From Margaritispora aquatica (Eukaryota; Ascomycota; Leotiomycetes; Helotiales; Discinellaceae), in the NCBI GenBank assembly GCA_007644065.1, contig VJWN01000007.1, forward strand, positions 2,572,167-2,636,166: a stretch of DNA of 64,000 nucleotides. Direction: 5' to 3'. Positions 44,304 to 57,959 of this stretch are shown here, in pieces. The notes below the pieces were generated by a model that saw only the letters and a list, made by a program, of their open reading frames with translations, had not been told where the DNA came from and ran no database searches. The translations under genes were made by a program, and so were the position numbers. How positions within the stretch are numbered: the first letter of the stretch is position 1; every line of letters starts with the position of its first letter.

Positions 44304-46155
44304 ATGTCGGACACGCTTGATCTCAGCAAGCTCAATTACACCGTCTTGGTGCCATATACAGGCGATTCTCCAACCGGAGGAGATTCCCTCACAGAAGATT
44401 TGAACATCTACTACAATGTATGTTTTCTGCACGCTTGCTTTCTGCGACGTTTTTTGCACCTGCAGCAATACTCCGCATTTCACGCTTCACCATGCTGACA
44501 GATCTTTTCGCAGGCCGGTGATATTGCATGGATGATTACTGCCACCGCATTGGTGTTGCTTATGATTCCAGGTGTCGGGTGAGTACACATGCGAAAGGAT
44601 CGTGGATGGTTGCACCAGAACTTGGAAGCTGACCTCTTGTTTTCCTAGCTTCTTCTATTCTGGTCTTGCGCGCAGAAAGTCCGCTTTGTCCCTCATTTGG
44701 CTCTCCATCATGGCCACCGCTGTGGTCTCCTTCCAATGGTTCTTCTGGGGTTACTCGCTGGCTTTCTCCAAGGGCGCAGGCAGCTTTATTGGCAACTTGG
44801 ATAACATCGGCTTCAAGGATGTTCTCGCAGCACCTTCTGTTGGATCCTACAAGATTCCTGATCTCATGTTTGCCGTTTACCAGGGCATGTTCGCTGCGAT
44901 TACCGTGGCTTTGGCCATCGGAGCTGTAGCTGAAAGAGGTACGTCATACAATTCCCAGTTGTGTTATACAGCATTTCCTGGATCCCAAATCTCGAAGGAG
45001 GAATGAAGCTAACCTGCTATTTTAGGTCGCATGTTACCAGCTGTAAGAGAATATCCGATCCTACCAATCCCTTCCGTCTTGAACACCACTAATCCGTGTC
45101 TCATAGGTTGTCTTTATGTTCGTATGGAGTACCCTCATTTATGACCCAATTGCATGCTGGACTTGGAATGCCTCGGGATGGGTTTTCAAGATGGGAGGAC
45201 TCGATTTCGCCGGTGGAACCCCTGTGCATATCTCCTCCGGCTGCGCCGCTCTCGCCTACTCCATTATGCTCGGCAAGCGACGCGGTCACGGCACTCACGA
45301 GCTGAACTACCGCCCTCACAACGTCACACACATTGTCATCGGTACCGTTTTCCTGTGGGTGGGATGGTTTGGTTTCAATGCGGGTTCCGCCTTGGCGGCC
45401 AACATGCGCGCTGTTATGGCTGCCGTGGTTACCAACTTGGCTGCTTGTGTCGGTGGTATCACTTGGTGTGTCTTGGATTATCGTCTTGAGCGCAAGTGGT
45501 CCACTGTTGGATTCTGCTCCGGTGTCATTGCTGGTCTCGTGGCCATCACCCCAGGAAGTGGTTTCGTTCCAGCTTGGGCTGCCGTCATCTATGGTGTTCT
45601 TGGAGCCGCAGGCGCAAACGTATGTTCTACCTCTTCCCACCCCCCCCCCCCACAAAACTCAACTAACCCGCAAATTAGTACGCAACCAAGCTCAAGTTCG
45701 TCCTCGGTGTTGACGATGCCCTCGACATCTTCGCTGAACACGCCGTCGGTGGATTCATCGGCAACATCCTGACCGCTTTCTTCGCAGCAGACTACATAGC
45801 GCACCTGGACGGCTTCACCGTGATCCCCGGTGGCTGGCTCAACCGCCACTGGATCCAGCTCGGGTACCAACTCGCTGATTCCGTCACCGGCGCCGCTTAC
45901 TCCTTCGGCGGCACCTGCATCATCCTCTTCCTCATGAACCTGATCCCCGGCCTCGCGCTGCGCTCCACCGAGGAGGCCGAGATCCTCGGTATCGACGACG
46001 CGGAGATTGGCGAGTTCGCCTACGATTACGTCGAGTTGACCAGGGAGGTCCTCAACGACATGAGCGATGCCGAGAGCAAGTACAGCGCGTCGCATGTCCA
46101 TCACCCCGAGGGCCATGAGAAGCATGTTGATTCGGCGCCCGTGGAGGTGGTTTAG
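44304..46155 (+). CDS. MEP2: Mep2-type ammonium transporter (Amt/MEP family)
   Basis: Predicted plasma-membrane ammonium channel/transporter, 491 residues, 11-TM Amt pattern. Exons: 44304-44417, 44514-44578, 44649-44938, 45026-45042, 45107-45619 and 45679-46155. GDIAWMITATALVLLMIPGV, GFFYSGLARRKSALSL and the long GYSLAF part mark TM1-3. WTWNASGWVFKMGGLDFAGG and TPVHISSGCAALAYS follow. Both pore histidines are present: His203 and His354 (FAEHAVGGFIGN). The first is Glu in Mep1/Mep3-type proteins, so this is Mep2-like; in yeast that type also signals nitrogen starvation, family knowledge only. The cytoplasmic C-terminus (from about 440) has EFAYDYVELTREV and ends PVEVV. Exon 4 is only 17 nt. 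Intron 5 contains a C run of about 11-13 nt. No frameshift is seen. Confidence 0.95.
45026..45042 (+). other. 17-nt exon 4 of the ammonium transporter
   Basis: GTCGCATGTTACCAGCT is bounded by an AG acceptor and a GTAAGA donor and rejoins ..ERG and VVFMF in frame as GRMLPA. The length is not a multiple of three, so skipping it would shift the frame. Confidence 0.85.
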
Positions 46156-46729
46156 ATAGGAAGATATATGTATGTAGATGTGTAATGAATGGGTGGGGGG
46201 GATTAATTTTTTTTTTTTGTACCTCTTTTCCTTTGTTTCTAGGATTAGCCCTTGTGCGATGCTTTGAGATAGAGTAGATAAGTGGGTGAATAGGTGTGAA
46301 TACATTGCATTGCGTGGCGTAACGTAATGTTTGCACTGTGGTGGTGGTTGTGGTGGTTGTAGGTATGGATGGTGGTGAATGGATAGGTAGATAGATATAT
46401 AGGAGGTTGGATCGTTTGGATGGATGGATGGATGGATGGGATACCTAGAATCTCCACCTTGCGTTCTACTCAGCGCTTGCTATGCATACATACCCATTTA
46501 CTCATTTTACCTACCTACCTACCTACCTACCTCTCTCTTTACCTTGTCTACCTTGCCATCTCCCAACTCCAACTCCAACTCAACTCTACTTGTTAACAGC
46601 TTATTCATATTCATGTTTACCCAAATCTGTTGACTTGGATATATATGTATATACCTACCTATTTGTCCACCTACCTAGCAAGCGACTAAGCGAGGCGCTT
46701 TGAGCGTTTTGAGTGTTTTGAATGTTTGT

Positions 46730-46857
46730 ACGTGTGTGTGTGTGTGTATGTATATATGTATATATATGTACATAGGTATATAGGTATATAGGTATGTATG
46801 TGTGTATGTGTGTATGTGTATATAGGTATGTATGTGTGTGTATGTGTGTATAGATGA

Positions 46858-46897
<40 letters not shown>

Positions 46898-46908
46898 GGG
46901 GGGGGGGG
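46730..46908 (+). repeat. Compound (TG/TA)n-(GA)n-(G)13 microsatellite
   Basis: A roughly 125-nt TG/TA mixture is followed by (GA)16 (46863-46894) and 13 consecutive G (46896-46908). Z-DNA-, triplex- and quadruplex-prone sequence types lie side by side. Read directly. Confidence 0.85.
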
Positions 46909-48751
46909 TATATAGAGCATAGACCCTTCGGGATAGAACACATACCTACTTACCTATCTACCTAATACCTATTGAGCTGTCTATTTTTTTTTTTTTTTGT
47001 ATATTTCAAATTTCGAATTTTCAAAATTCATCTCCTTTAACAATCTTATAAAATCGCCTCACCTCATGACACCCTTTGTCTATCCATCACATACTCCAAG
47101 TACATAAGTCAGCCTACTTATCTTACTTTTGTATAATTATATAATATATCTATATACTTACCATAGACTCCTTACTGCTTTCTGAATTCGCCGAACGAAA
47201 CTCGAAATATCGGTTATAATCTCTTATATCAAATAAGGTAGTTAAGCTTTGAATAAACATCCTTGCGTTGGAAGTACTGATAGCTTTTTAAAGAGGGGGT
47301 TTTTTTTGGTAGGGATGTATGGATGTATAGATATAGCTATATACTTACTTTTCTTTGATAAGTGTGTATATATATATGTGTGGTTTGCTTTACTGTATTC
47401 TACTCTAGTCTATTTCACTCTGTTCTATTCAGATATAAGCCAATCTAATCTACTCCAATTTCTACAAACAGATAAATCCTCCACATTGTCCATACCTCCC
47501 CCCCCTTTACCTTTTGTATAGCATTTACTACCCACCCAAATCATCTGCTATACAAAATCTTACTTACTCACTCACTCACTCACTCATTCATATAAATTCT
47601 GTTTAATATTAAATTAATACACTCAGTTAACGCTCCATCTCTTTCGCTTAATTCCAGTTTCATCTGTACCTATCCACCTATCTGCATTTACTTATACTTG
47701 TGCTTGTACTTGTGCTTATATATTCGAATGTATGCCCCTTCACTTGGCTAGTGTTTATTCATTCATTTATTTATAGATTGATACCGACGTCATGGTGGTG
47801 GTTTTGTGTTTGCTCGGGGGTTTAATTCATATCTCGAGTTTTCGTTTTCGTCTTCGCTTTCGTGCGAGTGTCGATATCAAATTTTCACGCAGGCTTTTCT
47901 TTCTTTCCCTCTGTAACTTACTCTATGCTCCAAATACTTTGTATTATGGCAAATCATAACCCCAGCCCCCGGCCTTAACTAAGACCTACGTCTAGGGTTA
48001 GCTAGTTAACTAACTACACCAAGCCAAGCAACCACAACCCCAAAAAGTCCAAACATCGTTGTGAACTACAATCGTAATTGAGCATGCAAGGATCAAGACC
48101 GAGCAAATACTAAGTCTAATGTCGGCAAGCTTAAGCAAACTAAAGCTAAGTGAGTGAGCGAGTATGTAAATCAATCCAAGTCAAGTTAAGTCAAATAGAG
48201 TAATATCTACCAAGGTTCGAAATCGTGAACGAAGAAAACTATACTTTCTTATAAAAAGAACTCATACAAAAGAAAATAGTAATCAGGTCACTAACATTGT
48301 TTAGAGGGTGCGATAAGTCACTCGAGATATGGGATATAAGTGGTTGGCTTGATTGGTTTGATTAATTTCAATCTAGTTTAAGTTATTCAAGTTAGGCTAA
48401 GTTAAATCAAATCAAGTTAGCTTAACTTATATCACACTTAATCAAGTGTACAACTTTCAATAAACTAAATATATAAAGTATTATAAGCAATCCAAACTAT
48501 TTATTTATTCTTTACTGTTTTTCACGATTGCCAAATCAAACCCTTTTGTCTTTTTCTCTCTCCTCTCCTTTAACTAATCCATCATCCATTAGCTTACCCA
48601 CGGTGTTCTGATATCTATATCCAAATCCATATCCATATCCGAATCCAAATACATACCCTCCCATCCCTTTGCCCTCTTCACCTCTCCTCTTCCATTCTAC
48701 GCCCCCTTCCCTCCTCCCAAAGCAAAACAATAACCATAATAATAACAATAG

Positions 48752-48776
48752 CAACAACAACAACAACAACAACAAC
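48752..48776 (+). repeat. (AAC)n trinucleotide repeat
   Basis: About eight tandem CAA/AAC units lie in gene-free DNA. Confidence 0.8.
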
Positions 48777-49751
48777 CCTCTTAAAAACCCACAATATCTA
48801 AATCAAACCTTTAGTCAGACGTCCATCTACCCATCTATCTATTCGTAAGGATATAAAAAGACACACAGCTGAACACTTAGAGGTAAATACTCAACGACTT
48901 ACTTACACAATCACCTACGCACCTGCGCACATACGCACTTACGCACCTCCCTACCTATTTACCTACCACATATCTACTTACCTAACTCACCACATAATAC
49001 ATCCTTCAGTACTTATATAGTCCTTCGAAATCCTCGATTCGAGGCTACGGACTCTGCACTTGTATATTCCAGTTATACTCCTACCTTGTTTGTAAAGTTA
49101 TATCCGAGAGAGAAAAAATCGAAATATAAAAGGAGGACACGGCAATAAAACAAGTTTTTAATCTTTCGAATTTCAAATTGAATCTCAAATCTTGATTCAC
49201 CTAGACTATATTGCACATTCTTCTCCCTCTCCCGGATAATAATATGTACACCCTTCTTCCAATAGTCTCAAGCCCAACCTCCAAATCACGCATCTCCAAA
49301 CCCCGCGTGCATCCTTCAAGCAGATTCATATTCTACACTACCACACTACAGTAATACAATATGCCTAAACAATACAGTACAGTACAGTATTTCATACTCC
49401 CGAATCATCCATCCAACATCCATTCAATGCAAGAACACCAGCTCGATCCCCTCGCTCCACCATCTACTCAACAACATCAACAAGGCTTCATAGACCTTGG
49501 AATAAAACACCAAGCCTGATCCTAGGCATGTAAATGTAAATGCTCAAAATAAAACAAAGAAACAAAAACGCCGGCCGCTCCCAATGCCATTACTAAAGGC
49601 AAAGTATGAGTTATGTGTGTATCCCGCTAAACCGCGTTTGAACAAAAAACAATGCGACGCAGATAAAATGCTGCAATTTGAATATCTCCTCTCTGTCCGG
49701 TGTCCGTTCCGTTCGTAATTACGTCATGGTGGAATGTCCTTTTGATGTAGC

Positions 49752-52700
49752 TCAGGATGATAGTGATGCGAATTTTCCTTCAAAGGCACGAAGTTTCTCC
49801 TCCTCAATCATGCGTTGAAGCTTCCTTGTTTGGCGAACTGCCTCTTCTCTCTCGTTCTGAAGCTCCATAACTTCAATCTGGGCGACATTCATGCGTCCAA
49901 CAACCTCTTCCATCTCTTGATCAGCATCAGCCAAGGCGCCCTCAAGCTCGATGACTCTCTGCTTCAAGAATTCCACCTTTGAGTCTTCCGACACCGTCAT
50001 TGCCTTGCCTGATGTTGTTGACAGGATTCTGGGAGCTTTGGCCGACACAGCGAACAATGGTGTGATGGGAGATTTTGGTCCAAAGGCACGAGGAGATCTC
50101 AGACCATCCTTCATACGTTGCAACTGCAGATTATGGCTCTCCTTCAAGTCTCGAATGTCCTCCTCGTGCTGAGACACTTTATCTTCGGTTGCCTGTTGAG
50201 CTAGCAACAATCTGTCTTCAAGTGTCTTCAGGCGACCTTGCATGAACATGATCTTCTGAGAGTTAGTTTTCTGTTCGTTGTCACCACGTTGGATAGTATC
50301 AGCCAGACGTTGTCGCAATGTCGTATTGGCTTCAAGTTGTTGCCTTACTTGGGAGGAGAGATCCTCAATCCGCTTTGCAGAGTCGCGCAGTTGGTCTGCC
50401 AGAGCTAACTGTTCACCAGAGTGAGCCTTTTCAGACTCATACATAGAAGCTGTTTGATCACGTAATGCATCTGCTTCCTGCTGGGCTGAATCACGATCGG
50501 AAATAGCTTCAGCAAGTCTCTGCTCCAGCTGCTTCATAGCTGCTTCGGTATCCTCGTCAAGTTGTCCTGATGTCTCAAGAGCCTTGACACGGTCCAAGGA
50601 CTGGGCGTACGCTTTTTGTAAATCTCTGTACGCTTGCTCTAGTGAAGCAGACGAGATCGGGCCGCTGTTAGGCCTTGACCCCTTTTTCTCCTGACTTCCA
50701 TGGGGCATTAGAATATCGTGCTCGTCTAACAGGCATCGTAATGATTCAATCTCCTGTTCTGCACGATCCAGGTCCATCTTCAACCCACCAAGACCTTTTT
50801 CGCATTGCCATTTCTGCTCTATTGCTTCCTCAGCTCGGCGTCGAAGAACGGTGATTTCTTCCCGTAGACCAATGACTTCCTGATCATAGCCCATCCGTTT
50901 GGCCGACCCTGACAAAGCTCTGTCTCGTTCCATCTCGAGCTGACGAATCTTTTTGAGGTTTTCCCGATTTTGGTATTCTTGTCGTTCCAGGAGGCTTTTG
51001 AGAGCTCTGTGCAAGGCGTCTCGCTGGAGCTCAACATCTTTCATGCGTTCTACTAGTGTGTCCCTTGACTCTGTCGTTTTGACGGAGGTTGATCGAGTAA
51101 GTGACGGCGGTCTTGATCTCGATACACTGCTATGAGCAACAGAATTTGAGCGACTCAGACCTACCGATGATCTCGCTGGTGGTGGTTGCGTCGAGGCCGA
51201 ATCTTCCAAGATAGTATTGAACTTTTTCATCTGTTGCTGCTTCTCCGTCTGCATTTTCTGTGCGTTGATTAATGTGACATTTTGATCTTTCAATGTCTGT
51301 AGTTCTTGTTGCATTTTCGATTGCTCATATGTCAACTTTTCATGCTCAGCTGCCTGTGCTTCAAGGCCCTCGACGCGAGCTCTTAACTGAGGCACGATCT
51401 CATCACGCAGATTGTCCCTCTCATTATGCGAACTTTGGAGTTCTCCCTTGAGTGCCGCCAATAGATCCTCGAAATTGTCCTTGACTTGTCTCTCTTCTGC
51501 CAATCGGCGTCGGAGATCTTCACAAGTGCTTTCGAGTTCTCTCAGACGTCCATTTGCATCAAGGGAATTCATCGATGCGAGGTCGACCTAGACATTGTTA
51601 GTGGTGGTTTATCAACTCTCTGTGGAAAAAAACTCACCTGTGACGCCTTCTCTTCCAAACTGCGAATTTGAGTTTCAAGTTGTTTGCGCCTCAATTTCTC
51701 ATCTTGAACCTTCCCGCTAAGTTCTATTCTCATGAGTGCCTTCTCTTGCTCTGTCTTCCGGATTGCACGTTCTAGTTCCTCTGCTTTTGATTCTGGATCG
51801 CCATATCTAATTGAGCTAGTCCCAGAATCCGAGAAGTAATCACTAGTTCGCTTGCCTCCATTTTGAGCTTCTGCTTGTAACCTATCCACAAGATCTTCTA
51901 GGTCCATTTCTCTTCGAATAGATGCAGCGAGCTCGGCGCTGATCTCTTTCAATTCTTTCTCCATATCTTCGACTTGTAATGGCGACACGGGGGTGGCCAA
52001 GGGTAATTGAAGATATGCGTTTCCAAAATAGCTATCTGCATCTGCGTTTGCTCTGTGTATGTCAAGTGCTGTAGGTATATTTTTGGAGGCGGTTTTCGAG
52101 GCATCAGGGAACGTAGCAACTTCTGCTTCGTAAGGAGAAGCTATTGGAGAAAACGAATCCTCCGAGAACGTCGTACTGGAAGATATTGGTGATGCAGTGC
52201 CTCCCCAGCCGAAGAAGGACCCGAGTTTGGAAGTACCTGGTGATTTTGGTAAATTTGGCAAAGGTTTCTGTATTGTGGCGCTAGAGCTAGTCGAGTCGTT
52301 CGAATATGTCCTCGAAGAAGATATAATCCGTGTAGGTTGTATGTTATGTGGAGGAGTGGGCTTGTTGGAAAATATGGACATAGTAGATTGTGACCGACGA
52401 GTGGTTGAACTAGTATCACTTTGCCATGGGCTGGTTGATCCTGACGCAGATGTAAAGACCGAGTCGCTTGCTAACCTCGCATGCTTTGACAGAAGGGTGA
52501 TCTTGGGACGCGACTGTGCTTGTGATGGGACGGTAAGGTTCGGACTAGGCAGAGGTTGTCGTGAGTATGAATTGCGACTGGGTGATGCTGGATCTGAAGC
52601 TGGATCCGAAGCCCAAGCCACCGGTTCGTTTGAGATTCTGCTTCTTTATATCAGCACAAATTGTTGAAACAACAACGTTTCGTTTGAGGAGGGCTTCCAC

Positions 52701-53174
52701 GTACCTTCGATAGCTTTGCGGATGGTAATTGGAGAGAGGAGCCGGAACCTTTGCGACGGGAGGAAAGTCGTGCAAAGTTGGGCTGTCTATTGAGTAGGGC
52801 CGTACAAAATGTGGCTCTGGTAGTTCTAAGGTCGAAGCAAGATACTCGCCAGTCGAGAATCTAGTGGCAAGATGTGACGCTGTGGCGGGCAAGGGCTTCC
52901 TTCGTACTGGCGACGACGAGGTCGAGGAGATGGAAGAGATAGTTCCCGTGCGAGGACGGATGGTAGATGAAGGTATCTCTCGATTGTTCTTCGAATTCTG
53001 TTCAACGGTACCTGGACCAGCGGTTTGTAGGTGATGGGGCAGAGGAGAATAAAGATCAGATGAATCTGAAGCGTAAAGTGTATCAAGTTCAGGGACGGGG
53101 ACGGAGGGGTTGCGATGCCTTTGACTCGAAGTTCGAACAGGATAAACTGAGTGAGTAGCAACAGCGGACGCCAT
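49752..53174 (-). CDS. Large coiled-coil protein (1101 residues)
   Basis: A fungal protein I cannot place in a named family with confidence. Exons: 53174-52705, 52637-51638 and 51587-49752. The N-terminal third (1-320) is Ser/Pro/Thr-rich and likely disordered. A predicted coiled-coil part begins near 370 (EDMEKELKEISAELAASIRR) and runs, with short Ser-rich breaks (RSRPPSLTRSTSV near 640; PKSPITPLFAVSAKAPRILS near 990), to the end, with many heptad-like LEE/QLE/RLR blocks. That layout fits a structural or scaffold protein of the cytoskeleton, septum or spindle pole body, and resembles fungal DUF7603/M-protein-repeat-like entries. A Uds1-like link was considered and not established. The three exons join in one frame with two good introns (GTACGT, GTGAGT). 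Function is unknown. Confidence 0.8.
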
Positions 53175-56100
53175 GATTATCTTTCAAGCCGGATGGCAGA
53201 CAAGACATTGGAGGGTGCTGGGGGGATTGGGGAAATGTGCAAGAGCAACAGCAATAGCAAAATGTGCAAATCGAGATCTTTCTTTCTGCAAACGGTCAAG
53301 GCCGTGAATGTTTTTGGAGATTCGCAATTCTCAACGATCAAGCGAGAGGATGCCCAGAAGATGGCCCCTGGTGACTTTTTGGGATGTAAGGTGGTCCAGC
53401 TGCCACAATTTAACGGAGTGGCACTCAAAGGGGTATGGGCGGTTAAGGATGTTCACTCAAAGAAGGCAAGCGCTTGTCAGGGAGCAGGGGGGAAAGGGGA
53501 AGGAGTAGGGGTTGGTAGGGGGACAAGGAGGGAAGGTGTGGGTATGGGTGTGGTGTGGTGTGGTGTGTGGTCGTCAGGGGTGCTGAAGCTGTTCAAGTGT
53601 TCAAGCGTTCAAGTGTGGGTTTGAAATGGTGGGGCAACGGAACGGGAACAATTGCAAGAACTCGAACTCGCAAATCGAACTTCTTCAACCATGAATCGAT
53701 TGACTGGTCAGTCACTAGCAACACAAGAGATAGACCGCCGATGGATTTCCACCTGGTCATTTGGTGAATGAATGGATCTCATCCAAGGGAGATAGATAGT
53801 TATCCAAGATATCCACAAGGGCTCCAAGCTCTCGATGAATCTCGGCATTTCCTCCAAGCATGATCCTATCCAACCAGACGAACTTTTGAACAGTGTCAAA
53901 TATCAAGCAACGTCCCAATGCCAATGTGAGAGGGAGAGAGAGAGAGAGACTTGCACATAAATTCATGCAATATTCAAGTGCTTGCATTTCAAGTGCTTGC
54001 ATTATTATCCATATTAACATCCGAAATCCATGTCCAACCAAATCTAGGGAGGTAGGCTATACCACCTAACATTATCTTGTTAACTAATGTTGGACAATTT
54101 CCAAAGGATTTGGGTAATCAATCGTAATCGTAATCGTGGTACATGCAGACCGAAGATACCGAACCGAGCTGGATACGATCATACTGTACAGAACAGAACT
54201 TACCTCAAGTCAGACGGCTGCAGTCAAAGATGCAGTCAGATATAGATGCAGGTACAACACGATGGATACCGGAGTAAAATGCAGTCGGCCGCCGTACCCC
54301 TTCCCTCACCCCCCTTCCTCATCAAGGATCCCTTGGCCCCCTTTTTACGCCAAGTTCAGGGGGTTCTCAGGCGGTGGAGGAGCATTATCCAATCAACGTA
54401 CGAGAAGTCTTCGACCAAGGATCTTCTTACCGCCCTTGATTCGTCAGATGGTCCAGGTACCATCTTGTTCTGATTGGTTGGGTCGACGATGACCCCTGGT
54501 CACCCCCGTCACCACCCAACCACCGAACCACCGACATCAGAAGTCAGAACCTCACAAATCATCATCCTTCGTTCCTGCCTTCCTTCCTTTGAGTTCAACC
54601 ACCTGAAAGCGTCCTTTCCTAGTCAACCACGAGTCGAACTGGCTGACACCCAGTCAGCCAGTCACCCACACCTTAACTTACCTCATTCTATACGCCATCA
54701 CCAATCAGACGCATAATGAGAACATTTCGGCTTAAAAGTCATTTCATCTCTTCACGCCGTGCCCCAACACTCGATTGTATTCATGCCCTGGAATTCGTAC
54801 TTCGTTCCCTGAGCACGGAGCACGGAGGTATAATGGTATATACAGTATATGGCATTACCCCTGACTGAGTACACACGTGCCAGCAACTATTTGCCGATGG
54901 AATGGCTGGTTGATATTAACCTTGCACGATGCGTGGTGTTTCCTGCGCAACCTGTGCGCTGCTTCACACCGCTCGGTGCTCTGTTTTGGCGTTTGCGATG
55001 CAATTGTGTAGAAACCCCTTCACAACGCATAGGATAAAATAAAAAGCGACACCTAACGGCCGCCACGCATTGGGACATGTGCATGACGGTAACAGAAAGA
55101 AAAAAGAAGAAAAGAAAGAAAAAGATACGGAAAAGCAAAAGATCAAGCCATCATGTCTTACTACTCCGGATTATGCGCATATTCAGACCTTCAGACATTT
55201 CAATGCAGCTGCAGCTTACTTTGATTCATCTGAGGTGGGCTAAAGAAACGCTCGTTCAGTCAGGGGTCCCGTCCATCTCGACTCGGCAAACCTGTCCGCT
55301 TACCTAAAGCGGGGACGAGGTCCCGGCCCAAAGAAGGAAAGTCTCAGGAACAAAGGAGTGTGGGAGTGTGGGAGTGTGCACCAATGCACAGACAATGGAG
55401 CAAAGTCAAGCCAACTGCACGATCGCTCGAACAACTGAGCCACCAAGCCACTGAGCCATCTAGTCACCAAACAACGCTTGACGATGATTCAGATCAATTT
55501 CTATTTTCCACCCTCAATTGATATCTTTGCTTTGTTCTTCTTATTCCATCCAACTTCCAACTTTCAACTTCCCAATTGAAACATTGCCACCACTAGCACA
55601 GTTGATGTCTCGAAACTTCTTCATCCATCATCAACTTTCAAGTTGCAAAGTTGCAACCATTTGGGAATTGGGGATGATGTTGTGCAAATCGCTCTCCACC
55701 GTTCGTTCATCCTTGGGATTGTTCCGCCAAACATTCCAACAGAAATAGATTCTCCGCCAGGTACCACCCAGAATGATCCCGCCGTCAAACTTGCGGGTGC
55801 CGATTTGAATTGCTTCTCGGCCTCTGCCTCATCCCTAGTTGATTTTCGCGGTTAGCATCAACAGATCCAATCTCTCTTATTTTTCAACTTTTCCCTTTTT
55901 GGCCTCTAGAAAATCGCCTTATCTCCCAGAAAGCCACATCTTCAATAAGCTTCGACCATGATCATCTACGCTAAAGTAATTTAGACTCATTGCCACCTCT
56001 GCCGATCTGATGCCGTGCCTTCAACGAAAGCCACAACCCAAATTGGTACAAATTTGTGAAGCCTTGTCGTAATCATCTTCGTCGATGGCCTTGTGACTCG

Positions 56101-57925
56101 GTACCAGAGTTTGCAATGTCAACTTGCCTCAGAAAGGCTTGTAATGTCCGTTACTACCAGATTTTGTGTTTACGGAACAAGGTGACAAGTGTCATGTCAG
56201 GATTCTGTAATCCTTGAGGATTGCAACATTTTGAATCTCCGATGGTGGATGCTACTTATTCTACGAAGACCCAAAGGATGTGAGATTTCCGAGTCGTGGT
56301 GCATCGAAGACTGTTGCAACACAGTAATATCTGGATAAGAGGGAAGCCATGCCTAAGCAACCACAGAGCTTGTGGAACATCTACTGCGTGGTTCATTTCC
56401 AGAACACACAAGCTTCTATCGCGACATAATCTCTGTGTCCTGGATCGGCTTTGCGACAGGTTGTTGCAGGTTTGTACCTCATTTCACAAACGCTTCCTCG
56501 TGGCCAGTAACGTCAAAAAGATGCTGCCACACGATCACTAAGACCAATCTGCACGAAATCCTCCTCAAGACCTGTGTTCAAAACAAACGCTTCTGAGGGT
56601 GTGACGCGACCCGAGACAGCTCAGATGAATCCAACCCAATTTCTGCTGGGAATTTCATTTTGTTGAATTAAGCCATATAAGCTGAATCGGAGAGATTCGA
56701 GATTAGTACTTGATTTTTCCTCGGGCTTTGGATGCACAGTATGCGTCTATCGCTCAGAACCAGGACAAAGGCGAAAGGTTCTAGATTCAAGTCGTTAGCG
56801 CTCGTCGAATACCGCGCATAGCCGCTCTTTGCGAATGGAACTGTTCTTTTTCCATTTCTGTGGTCAGCAGTTTTAACAAATGGTTAGATCACATGCCAGC
56901 GAGTGATATCTAAACGCTAAGGACAGTCGCACTCAATTTATCACTTACGCACCTAAGTAGGTTGCGATGAAATTTCGCTTCATCAAGAGGGAGTCAAGCG
57001 ACTTACTACCTCTGCCGAAAGCGACATACTCTCGCGACTGGTGATTTCACCCAGTTTAAAGTTTACCGTCATTATGGAATGAACATAACGTCTAGAGACG
57101 GCCAAGCTGTTAACATGCTGGACATGGTCTTCGTGAGAGATCCATCATACCCATTGGAGACCACAAGCAAGCAAGGTCAATAGAGCAGTTCACATAGCTC
57201 AAAAGAAACCGAAGGTAGAATTGCATATTGTTTTACAGAGAAATACCCCCGATTATCACTTTCTACGAGTCCCATGGTAAGATAGTTCTCAGCATGCGTC
57301 TTCTCGAGCTCGACTTCTCCCTCTCAGCTTGGCTTAGAATCTTGTCAGCTCTCCACTTAGCGAAAACATCACCTTGAAGCCATGCGATCAGTTTGAATAC
57401 TTCTAGACTCTCATCCCAGCTCTACAAGCTCTTTCAGCAACCGGCTCCAATACGTTGCTTGCCCTTTTCCTTTGTTGTCTCGCGAAATGAGCAAAGTTGA
57501 GCCGCATATCAAAGCTTAAAACAGATATCGGAGCTTCGGATATTGAGCAAAATTTTCCAATGTCTAGATTTGATAATTACATCGTTGTCACAACTCTGTT
57601 CATCTGGTGGTGGAGGTCCGAATGCACAACATCGCCTCTAAGGAGACGGAAAGCAAAGTCTTGATATGCTGTATTGTAATTTAATCTCTCTTATGGGAAT
57701 GGCCACGAAGTACCTCTCTCAATGCACAAATACACTTTCCTTGCGAATGACTTGAACTTCATCCGAGGAATCCTCTTGTTTCCATGTATGCTGGAAGGCG
57801 AGTGTCACAAAGACGGGTGCTGGTAGACAATGCTTAGTTAGAGCATAAATTCAGAATTTCCTCCCCATGCTATGGTTTTGTTGGTGTGATAGCCTTACAA
57901 GCTTTACGGTGTGAACATACTACAT

Positions 57926-57957
<32 letters not shown>
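57926..57957 (+). repeat. (CA)16 dinucleotide repeat
   Basis: About 32 nt of pure CA, read directly. Confidence 0.85.

Positions 57958-57959
<2 letters not shown>

Larger units (their letters stand above)
46156..49751. other. 3.6-kb gene-free, microsatellite-rich stretch
   Basis: No supported gene between the transporter and the coiled-coil gene. Simple repeats dominate: TGGA tandem 46417-46439, ACCT tandem 46509-46532, a TG/TA-rich tract about 46730-46855, (GA)n plus (G)13 at 46863-46908, CTCA tandem about 47565-47590 and AAC tandem 48752-48776. The long minus frames near 46675-46943 and at 48536-48775 are translations of these repeats. Confidence 0.65.

Noticed and set aside
45101..45655. 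184-codon minus-strand frame inside the ammonium transporter
   Set aside because: Antisense shadow of a clearly conserved plus-strand exon.
46675..46943. Minus-strand frames of Thr/His/Tyr/Ile repeats
   Set aside because: Pure translation of the TG/TA and GA microsatellites.
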